Assembly (NCBI GenBank): GCA_947573015.1
Contig: CANPDS010000115.1
Coordinates: forward strand, 1-7,777
Length of the DNA stretch: 7,777 bases
Source of the DNA: an uncultured Muribaculum sp.
Lineage (GTDB): Bacteria > Bacteroidota > Bacteroidia > Bacteroidales > Muribaculaceae
Reading direction: 5' to 3'
The position numbers and the translations under genes were made by a program. The notes below the pieces were generated by a model. It saw only the letters and a program-made list of their open reading frames with translations. It made no database searches and was not told the origin of the DNA. Below, in pieces: positions 1 to 5,877 of this stretch. Each line of letters begins with the position of its first letter. Within the stretch, counting starts at the first letter, position 1.

Positions 1-1
1 T

Positions 2-1372
2 TTGCTGGCAGGAGTGTGCTTGCTTATTCTGTTGCCGGGCTGTCGTGCGTCGATCCATCTTCCGGAGGCCGATACGACGATGCCTGATGCATATGTTGAC
101 AAATGGGATGGAGCTGCCGACACTCTTACAATGGCCGACTATAGCTGGTGGGAGATTTATGGCGATCCTGCCTTGCAGACGATAATCGACGCCACGCTGC
201 GCAATAACAAGGATCTGGCGGCATCGCGTGCTCGTATTCGTGAGCTTGCTGCCATGAAACGTGTATCGGATGCTGCATTGCTTCCGTCCGTTTCGGGAAA
301 TGCATACGGGCAACGTGAGACTCTTAATTATGGTGGCGATAATACTAACCCGGATCCGGAGGTGGGACTGAAGGCCATGGTCAGCTGGGAGGCGGATCTT
401 TGGGGCAATCTTCGCTATGCGGCAGACAAATCTGTGGCTGAGTTGCGTGGGGCTATCTGGTCGGAGCGTGCGATGCAGATGAGCCTTGTGGCAGAAGCTG
501 CCAAGGCTTATTTCGAACTGGTAGCTCTGCATACAGAGCTGAGTATTGTGAAAAGCACTCTTGAGGCGCGACGTGAAAGCGAGCGTATAGCCCGGTTGCG
601 CTATGAGGGGGGCCTGACAGCGGAGACAGCTTATCTTCAGGCGAAGACAGAAACCGCCCGTACTGCCACCAACATACCGCGTCTCGAACAGCGTATTTCC
701 GCTATGGAGAGTCGCATATCGTTGATAATGGGTGAATTTCCTGGCGACATAGACCATGCTTCGCGCACGGCCGACTTCAAACTTCCCGAACGTCTGCCAG
801 TAGGATTGCCCTCGACATTGCTTTGCCGTCGTCCTGACCTGCAGGTAAAAGAGGAGGCATTGAAAGCTGCATATGCAAAAGTTGGGGTGGCTTATACCGA
901 CCGGTTTCCTCGTCTGACACTCACCGCACAGGGTGGATTGGAGAATGAAGGACTTGGACGCTTTCTTGCTTCGCCTATGTCGTTTCTCAGTGCCGGAATT
1001 GCCGGCCCTATATTTGACTGGGGCAAAAGGCAGAGCGCCTACCGTGCCGCACAGGCTGCCTATGAGGGTGCTGTGAGCAATTATGAAGGTGCAGTGATAA
1101 AGGCGTTTGCCGAGGTACGCGACGCTATCGTCAATTATTCCAAGGTGCAGGAAAGTTATGCCTCATGGGCCGAACTCGAACGTGATGCTAAAGCTACAAT
1201 GGAGATTGCGCAATTGCAGTATATCAATGGAGCGGTGGGCTACATCAGTGTGCTTGATGCACAGCGTGGCTACTTCGATGCACGAGTTGGTCTCAGCAAT
1301 GCCATGCGCGACAAGCAGCTCGCTTTGGCCGATCTCTATCTTGCTCTCGGCGGCGGATGGACTGCAGACTGA
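2..1372 (+). CDS. Outer-membrane efflux lipoprotein (TolC/OprM/NodT type), 5' partial
   Basis: Outer-membrane channel component of a tripartite efflux pump, normally partnered with a periplasmic adaptor and an inner-membrane RND pump. The visible 456 residues open inside a lipoprotein signal: a hydrophobic run ending in the lipobox LLPGC, with the lipidated Cys at visible residue 14. The usual charged n-region is missing, so the first codon (TTG at base 2) is probably internal and the true start lies left of the window. Two outer-membrane efflux repeats follow (about 50-245 and 270-450). Family signatures are VSWEADLWGNLR (128-139), LPSTLLCRRPDL (269-280), GPIFDWGKR (335-343) and the C-terminal ALGGGW. 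The length suits this family, with only a few N-terminal residues missing. The gene ends at TGA 1370-1372 and converges on the protease gene. Adaptor and pump genes would be expected upstream but cannot be seen. The family call is firm; the exported substrate is unknown. Confidence 0.93.
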   Translation: MLAGVCLLILLPGCRASIHLPEADTTMPDAYVDKWDGAADTLTMADYSWWEIYGDPALQTIIDATLRNNKDLAASRARIRELAAMKRVSDAALLPSVSGNAYGQRETLNYGGDNTNPDPEVGLKAMVSWEADLWGNLRYAADKSVAELRGAIWSERAMQMSLVAEAAKAYFELVALHTELSIVKSTLEARRESERIARLRYEGGLTAETAYLQAKTETARTATNIPRLEQRISAMESRISLIMGEFPGDIDHASRTADFKLPERLPVGLPSTLLCRRPDLQVKEEALKAAYAKVGVAYTDRFPRLTLTAQGGLENEGLGRFLASPMSFLSAGIAGPIFDWGKRQSAYRAAQAAYEGAVSNYEGAVIKAFAEVRDAIVNYSKVQESYASWAELERDAKATMEIAQLQYINGAVGYISVLDAQRGYFDARVGLSNAMRDKQLALADLYLALGGGWTAD

Positions 1373-1379
1373 TGTTCTC

Positions 1380-1411
1380 ATTTATTATTAAACACCCTCT
1401 TAGTGGAGGGT
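1380..1411 (-). terminator. Possible intrinsic terminator of the DTG protease gene, overlapping its stop codon
   Basis: ACCCTC (1394-1399) pairs with GAGGGT (1406-1411), a 6-bp stem with a 6-base loop. Read on the minus strand, the TAA stop of the protease gene (1402-1400) sits in the loop, and the stem is followed by a T/A-rich run (GTTTAATAATAAA). On the plus strand no T-tract follows, so it serves the efflux gene less well. The stem is short and the tail is interrupted by A residues, so the call is moderate. Confidence 0.4.
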
Positions 1412-2719
1412 CGGGTACATTATCATTCGGGAAAGGTCGAAAGATACTTTCCTAAATAGCATGAATGTGGCCAATCCGATGCGACCATCATATCCATAGT
1501 TGTCCGTGGGTGCACTTGCCAGTACTGGAATCTCAGGTATAGTTGTAGAGACACCGCATATTGACAGCGGTAAGTCGGTGACTTCGTAATATTGGCTTTC
1601 TGCTACACCTCCTGCGCCTGCCATGCGTAAGTTTTTGGCAGCAAGTTGCAACGTCAGTCTGTTCTTGATTGCCGGGATCATATTTGAATTCAGGTGGCCA
1701 TAGAATGCATCGCCGGTATCGGGATTTAATATCATTGGAATGCCTTCAAATGTATAGCACAAGAGTTTGTATATACCCTCGTTGCTAAGGCAAAGATTTG
1801 GTTTGATTGACGCCGGAATATCAGATTCGCTATTTGCGATTATGCATTTATTTGCGAAATCAATAGTAATGAATTTTATCGTCTCCATTATGTTACGGCC
1901 AATTACGATCTGGAAATGACTCAAGTATTTATCAGCCTCATCATTTCCAGAAAGCAATGTCATGACATAGAATGGAACATTCCGTATGGTTAGTTCTCCG
2001 ATTGTCAATTCCCTGGCTATAGCCAATCTTGCCGATTGCAACCCGATGCCCCCTGCTGTCAGATCGACATTAAGAAAATCGAGTCCCATGGCAATGGCGA
2101 GAGAATCGGAAATAACGTTAACTCCAGCTCCTGTATCGAAGGTCATACCATGGGCATGGCCGTTTATGTACCCATCGATATTAATAGCCTCTTGCCTGGT
2201 TGAATCTGCACCTACTGCCACGAGAGTGAATGGTATTATCGCTTTGGAGTCAAACGGTTTAATGTCACATACATTATATGTGGACAATGCTTTATATTTG
2301 GCGATATCAGTTTTTATCGCTTTTATGATAGAACTGTCAAGATATTCGTAATATGGCTTGATAGAAGTATCTATAGCTTCCAGTGTCAGAGCGGCTTGTC
2401 CGTTATCGCCCAATCTACTTATGTCGGAACACATCAATAATCCTATGCTTGCCACGTTGGCAAGATCAATCTGAGGACTATTAAGCAGATCAGAACAGCG
2501 CTCAACCGCTGTTGTTGGTTGATTGAAGAAATGTGCGATCATCGCTTTGCCATATAAATCAAGAAACGGATGGATCGAGTCTGTATTGGTTTCCATAAAT
2601 TCCCGGAGTTCAAACCATCTGCCTTCGTTCATCATCGTTCCAATTTTTTCATCAACTGATTGGGCGTATGAAAATGCTGCAGTTAATGAAATTATTACAG
2701 ACAATATCAATTTCTTCAT
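1400..2719 (-). CDS. Secreted retropepsin-like protein with two DTG modules
   Basis: A 439-residue exported protein, probably periplasmic or surface-facing. Residues 1-19 form a standard signal peptide (MKKLILSVIISL..., likely cleaved after SYA). Residues about 22-150 look helical and are not recognised. The first aspartic-protease-like module starts near 160: FDTGAGVNVIS (194-204) gives a candidate catalytic Asp195, and the closing strand IVIGRNIMETIKFITIDF (271-288) matches the usual hydrophobic-Gly flap of retropepsin-like domains. A second, more diverged module has LNPDTGDAF (331-339, Asp334) and closes with RIGLATFMLFRKVSFDL (413-429). Two modules in one chain could form a single-chain pseudo-dimer, as in pepsins, instead of the homodimer typical of retropepsins. 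ATG at 2717-2719 is chosen because it directly precedes the signal peptide and lies just downstream of a good promoter. The gene is clearly AT-richer than its neighbours. Substrate unknown; proteolytic activity is inferred from the motifs. Confidence 0.82.
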   Translation of the reverse strand: MKKLILSVIISLTAAFSYAQSVDEKIGTMMNEGRWFELREFMETNTDSIHPFLDLYGKAMIAHFFNQPTTAVERCSDLLNSPQIDLANVASIGLLMCSDISRLGDNGQAALTLEAIDTSIKPYYEYLDSSIIKAIKTDIAKYKALSTYNVCDIKPFDSKAIIPFTLVAVGADSTRQEAINIDGYINGHAHGMTFDTGAGVNVISDSLAIAMGLDFLNVDLTAGGIGLQSARLAIARELTIGELTIRNVPFYVMTLLSGNDEADKYLSHFQIVIGRNIMETIKFITIDFANKCIIANSESDIPASIKPNLCLSNEGIYKLLCYTFEGIPMILNPDTGDAFYGHLNSNMIPAIKNRLTLQLAAKNLRMAGAGGVAESQYYEVTDLPLSICGVSTTIPEIPVLASAPTDNYGYDGRIGLATFMLFRKVSFDLSRMIMYPTLH

Positions 2720-2747
2720 AATCGGTATAATTTAGATATGATTTGTA

Positions 2748-2779
2748 CAAAAGTACATAAAATAAGGAAGTGCTCAATT
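2748..2779 (-). promoter_or_regulatory. Bacteroidota-type promoter of the DTG protease gene
   Basis: On the minus strand, TACTTTTG (2755-2748) matches the Bacteroidota -7 consensus TAnnTTTG exactly. An ATTG (TTG at 2777-2775) lies 19 bases upstream, in the expected -33 position. Transcription would start near 2742, leaving a short A/T-rich leader of about 20 bases before the ATG at 2719. No Shine-Dalgarno sequence is visible, as is usual in this phylum. Confidence 0.62.
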
Positions 2780-2807
2780 TTAATTTATACAATATGCAAG
2801 CTTTTTT

Positions 2808-2915
2808 TTAGGCGATTTCGGTGCGGAGCGAAGGAGAATATAGACATATTAGACTGAGGGACAAACCGGAAGCGGCAAAAAAGACGCTGCAGATTGTATA
2901 AAAGATTTTGTTCAC
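2808..2915. other. Unexplained intergenic element with short open frames on both strands
   Basis: This stretch has a more balanced composition than the AT-rich DNA around it. On the minus strand a GTG at 2915-2913 opens a 35-residue frame ending at TAA 2810-2808. It begins MNKIFYTICSVFF when GTG is read as Met and has one long hydrophobic segment, like a signal anchor or small membrane protein. An in-frame TAA sits immediately before the GTG. On the plus strand GTG 2821 opens a 26-residue, charge-rich frame containing EYRHIRLRDKPEAAKKT and ending at TAA 2899-2901. Neither frame has a recognisable promoter or ribosome-binding site. It could be a small gene, a dispersed repeat, a non-coding RNA or a gene remnant; the sequence does not decide. 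The rest of the 2720-3122 gap holds only the protease promoter, the terminator at 3026-3073 and AT-rich DNA. Confidence 0.3.
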
Positions 2916-3025
2916 TTATTATCGGTTAAATTTGAACACTTACTTATCTTGATTCTATATACTTATCCATGCGGTATGTTGCGTATATAGGCCTGATTGT
3001 TACCTGCATACCATGGATTATGGCT

Positions 3026-3073
3026 GAAAATAAGGATGGCGCATCGGGCTTCGATAAGCATGATGCGCCATCC
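3026..3073 (-). terminator. Intrinsic terminator downstream of the GH31 gene
   Basis: A perfect 12-bp inverted repeat: GGATGGCGCATC (3034-3045) and GATGCGCCATCC (3062-3073). The 16-base loop itself contains a 4-bp inner stem (GCTT 3048-3051 with AAGC 3056-3059). On the minus strand the stem is followed by TTATTTTC (3033-3026), a reasonable U-rich tail. It begins 49 bases after the GH31 stop codon, where a terminator for that gene is expected. Confidence 0.72.
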
Positions 3074-3122
3074 GGCGTTATATCCCAAAAAGTATTTTAT
3101 GTGCAACGTATAAAATATACTG

Positions 3123-5789
3123 TTACAGACCGAGCTGAGCGGCGAGGCGCTTACGGAAGTTTTTGCCTATATATTTGTGGTTGGCAATTACTTCTGGAAG
3201 TTCGCTGTAGGAGGTGGCGAAGTCATTGAGGTAACCGCCGATGCCCAGAGGGTTCTCCAGAATGAAGTTGGGGCACTGCGAAACCTTAAGATAGCCCTCT
3301 GGAAGCATAATATAGCTTTCGCCGTTGAGACACTGTTCTTCCTTGAATTCCGGAGTGAGTGTGCGGCAACGGTTGAAGATCGATTTCTTGCCATATAGAC
3401 GTGCATCGCTGCCGTTGCCCTCATTATAGGTGAGCGTAACGTTGACATCGTTGTTTACGGGCAGCATCTCTGTGTAGATTACGGGTTGCAGCGACATGCC
3501 GTCGTAGCTCCATGTGCCTGGCTGTGGGAAACGTGCGTAAGGATACACCTTACCATCTACTGCTACAGAAGCAGGGGGTAGGGTAGCGGGGAATCGCAAC
3601 TCGTAGGCACGTTTTGCCGAGGCATTATGGTAGGTGCCTTTGCGGGCATCGATCTTAACGTTGATAGCCTTGTCCGTGGTGGTCTTACTTACGGCGGTAG
3701 TTGCATAGGTGGTGCGGTAGGCATCCGTGTCGCCGTCATCCTCATAATGGGTCAATGCGCCGTCGGCACCCGGGATGAAAGTGAGCACAAGTGTGTCGCA
3801 AGGCACCTGAAGCGAGCGTACTGTGGAGGGATTCATCGGGATGATGGCTCCGGCACGTACAAAGAATGGATTCTCGTCGAGCGTATAGTCAAGTTCAAGA
3901 TCGGTGTTGCCGTCGTAGAGGTTGCCTGTAGCGAAGTCGTACCATTTTCCTTCGGGGATCCACACGCTGAGGGGTGCGAGACCTGTCACACTATCGACAG
4001 GAGTGGATATGGATGTCGCGATGATGTCATCGCCGAAGAAATATTGCTGAGGTACGTTGTAGGCCTTTTCCAGTTCGGGGTACTCGTAGTACATCGGACG
4101 ACACATGGCCACGCCTGTATCGTAGTTGGTGCGTGCGGCATTGTAGATATACGGTACCAGTGCATATCGTAGCTGTATGGCGTCGCGCAGCATGAACTGA
4201 TGGTCGGGGAATGCCCACGGATAACGTACGATACGGCGGTCCTTTGTGGAGTGGGTCTTGAAGATCGGGGTGAACACTCCATATTGCAGCCAACGCAGAT
4301 AAAGTTCGGGATCGGTCTCCTTAACTTCCGGATGGAACATGTGTCCACCGATATCATGACCCCAATAGCCATAGTTGACGTTAGAGGCTGTTGCCGTGAA
4401 CCATGGGAGGAATGCGAGAGTCTCCCATGTGGCCCATGTGTCGCCGGAGAATCCCAGCGGGTAGCGGTGTGAACCGAGTCCACCCCAGCGGTGGTAGATG
4501 AACGGACGCTTGGTAAGTCCATCCTTGCCGGCTGCGGCACGCTCCTTGGCATGATTGTAGAATGTATGGTTGAGCCAGAATGTATTGCTCAATCCCTTGG
4601 TATACTTTGATTCGAGCCACTGCTGCCAGTCGAGCCACCAGAAGTCGACGCCCATATCCTCCATCGGAGAGAGCACTGTCTTGAAATATGTGTCGGCCCA
4701 CTTTTCCTCATCCATCTTGAAGGGTACGCTTTTGCCCGGCTCATTCCATCCGTAATCCTTTGTGAAGTCGGCGTAGCACTCCTCATAGGGCTGTATGCCT
4801 GATGCCGGATGCAGGTTGAGCGCTGTCTGAAGGTTCTCGCGGTTGCTCCATTCAAGGAAGTTCTTCGGATTGGGGAAGAGTTGCTTCTGCCAGGTGTATC
4901 CTGTCCATCCTACACGCTGCCCGTATTCATCCTTTTTAGGATTGTTGCGGGTAAGGCCGAATGTGTCGTGCCAGTCCATATCGACAATCAGCACATCGAT
5001 GGGTATGTCGTAGGAGCGTAGTTTTTCCACAATATCAACCATCTCGTCATCGCTGTATTGCCAGTAACGGCTCCACCAGTATCCGAGTGTGTTTTTGGGA
5101 GGTAGCATCGCGCGGCCTGCCACACGTTGGTAGTCGGCGAGCGCCTGCTTGTAGTCGTGACCATACGCCATGAAATACCAGTCTTGTCCGGCATTCTCCG
5201 GGCGTTGTGCCACCCATTCCTGCCAGTGGCTGTCGGTAGGTACGAACAGAGGTTTGCTACTGTCGTCCACGAGTGCCCATCCGCTGCGTGAGAGCAGACC
5301 GGTCTCCATGGGTTCGCGGCCAAGTTTATATCCGTCGGCACGGTCGAGCGTACGGGTGGTGCCCATGAGATTTAGGGTGTCGGTCATGCCGGGTGTCCAT
5401 GTCACCTTCTTCCCGTTGAGAGGGAATGTGATCTTGAGATTTGACGGATCGAAAGGTTTGCCGTCATTTTTGTAGGTGATGGTCATGGCACCGGTGTTGA
5501 TAGTGGCGCCTTTTTTCGATACGCTGCTCTTGAATTTCGGCACGTCGAGGCGGCGGTTGATGAATGTGAGGCTCTTGCGGTCCTCCCATTTTCCGTCGGC
5601 ATTCCACTCCATGCGCACCATCTGTGGGGTGAGCACTGTGAAACGGGCGTTGCCGCATGTCACCATGGCTTCAGGAGCTGCAACAGGATCGTTGACCTCT
5701 ATAGCCGTTGGCTGTGGCATTTCTGCGGCATACATGGTGGTGCCCATAAGGGCTGCTGCAGTTAGAACGATTGATTTAGGGTTAAGCAT
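3123..5789 (-). CDS. Exported glycoside hydrolase family 31 (alpha-glycosidase)
   Basis: Retaining alpha-glycosidase of the GH31 clan; members act on alpha-glucosides, alpha-xylosides, alpha-galactosides or alpha-GalNAc. 888 residues. Residues 1-21 are a probable Sec signal (hydrophobic 7-20, ending TTMYA), so the enzyme is periplasmic or further exported; there is no lipobox. An N-terminal beta-sandwich (about 30-225) precedes the (beta/alpha)8 barrel (about 230-550), which carries GYWWSRYWQYSDDEM (236-250) and VLIVDMDWHDTFG (266-278). The predicted nucleophile is Asp387 in DFWWLDWQQW (382-391), where many GH31 enzymes read DMNE. The predicted acid/base is Asp450 in GFSGDTWATWETL (446-458). 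WGHDIGG (476-482) and FKTHS (510-514) fit substrate-pocket positions. A GH31 beta-sandwich and a DUF5110-like domain follow (HYEDDGDTDAY 681-691), then a tail of about 100 unrecognised residues. The DWQQ nucleophile block suggests the poorly characterised group I recall as GH31_u1 (cd06595), so substrate is left open. No SusC/D genes are adjacent. Confidence 0.93.
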   Translation of the reverse strand: MLNPKSIVLTAAALMGTTMYAAEMPQPTAIEVNDPVAAPEAMVTCGNARFTVLTPQMVRMEWNADGKWEDRKSLTFINRRLDVPKFKSSVSKKGATINTGAMTITYKNDGKPFDPSNLKITFPLNGKKVTWTPGMTDTLNLMGTTRTLDRADGYKLGREPMETGLLSRSGWALVDDSSKPLFVPTDSHWQEWVAQRPENAGQDWYFMAYGHDYKQALADYQRVAGRAMLPPKNTLGYWWSRYWQYSDDEMVDIVEKLRSYDIPIDVLIVDMDWHDTFGLTRNNPKKDEYGQRVGWTGYTWQKQLFPNPKNFLEWSNRENLQTALNLHPASGIQPYEECYADFTKDYGWNEPGKSVPFKMDEEKWADTYFKTVLSPMEDMGVDFWWLDWQQWLESKYTKGLSNTFWLNHTFYNHAKERAAAGKDGLTKRPFIYHRWGGLGSHRYPLGFSGDTWATWETLAFLPWFTATASNVNYGYWGHDIGGHMFHPEVKETDPELYLRWLQYGVFTPIFKTHSTKDRRIVRYPWAFPDHQFMLRDAIQLRYALVPYIYNAARTNYDTGVAMCRPMYYEYPELEKAYNVPQQYFFGDDIIATSISTPVDSVTGLAPLSVWIPEGKWYDFATGNLYDGNTDLELDYTLDENPFFVRAGAIIPMNPSTVRSLQVPCDTLVLTFIPGADGALTHYEDDGDTDAYRTTYATTAVSKTTTDKAINVKIDARKGTYHNASAKRAYELRFPATLPPASVAVDGKVYPYARFPQPGTWSYDGMSLQPVIYTEMLPVNNDVNVTLTYNEGNGSDARLYGKKSIFNRCRTLTPEFKEEQCLNGESYIMLPEGYLKVSQCPNFILENPLGIGGYLNDFATSYSELPEVIANHKYIGKNFRKRLAAQLGL

Positions 5790-5811
5790 AGATTGGTTTT
5801 TGATAGTTTTT

Positions 5812-5843
5812 CAAAGTTATGGTTTGTCGGGCAAATTGGCAAG
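5812..5843 (-). promoter_or_regulatory. Promoter of the GH31 gene
   Basis: On the minus strand, TAACTTTG (5819-5812) matches the Bacteroidota -7 consensus. CTTG (5843-5840) lies upstream, with 20 bases between its TTG and the -7 element. A start near 5806 would give a leader of about 17 A-rich bases (ACTATCAAAAACCAATCT before the ATG at 5789), typical of Shine-Dalgarno-independent starts in this phylum. The element sits inside an inverted repeat, so a dimeric regulator could cover it. Confidence 0.6.
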
Positions 5844-5854
5844 CCATAACTTTG
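5823..5854 (+). promoter_or_regulatory. Opposing consensus promoter reading into the 3' end of the beta-helix gene
   Basis: TTTG (5823-5826), 20 bases, then TAACTTTG (5847-5854) matches the Bacteroidota consensus on the plus strand, with a better -33 than the minus-strand promoter. No plausible plus-strand gene lies downstream. Any transcript would be antisense to the end of the minus-strand gene at 5878. It may simply be forced by the symmetry of the repeat; activity is unproven. Confidence 0.35.
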
Positions 5855-5877
5855 AAAATAAGCATACAGAGTGTGGA

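Larger units (their letters stand above)
5808..5858. repeat. Perfect 15-bp inverted repeat in the gap upstream of GH31
   Basis: TTTTCAAAGTTATGG (5808-5822) and CCATAACTTTGAAAA (5844-5858) are exact reverse complements, 21 bases apart. In plus-strand RNA the pairing could extend six more pairs inward (5823-5828 with 5838-5843, two of them G-U). In minus-strand RNA the same two positions become A-C mismatches. Neither orientation is followed by a T-tract, so this is not a classical terminator. Each arm contains a TAnnTTTG promoter element, which suggests a regulatory palindrome or operator. Confidence 0.85.

Noticed and set aside
2..4. TTG as the true start of the efflux gene
   Set aside because: The lipoprotein signal would lack its positively charged n-region; the window edge cuts the gene.
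2907..2934. Plus-strand TTTG ... TAAATTTG promoter-like pair
   Set aside because: The spacer is 16 bases, not 19-21, and no plausible gene follows on the plus strand.
2909..2967. TGTTCA/TGAACA inverted repeat and repeated ACTTATC words
   Set aside because: Only 6-7 bases each in AT-rich DNA; expected by chance at this length.
2969..3229. Plus-strand open frame with a signal-like N-terminus
   Set aside because: It runs through the GH31 terminator hairpin and overlaps the end of the GH31 gene antisense. No spaced promoter or domain supports it.
3627..4172. 181-codon plus-strand frame inside GH31
   Set aside because: Fully antisense to well-conserved GH31 coding sequence, with no recognisable domain; a shadow of biased codon use.
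5808..5858. Phase-variable invertible promoter
   Set aside because: The centre is only 21 bases, the -7 elements lie in the arms and not between them, and no invertase gene is in view. Kept only as a speculative side note.
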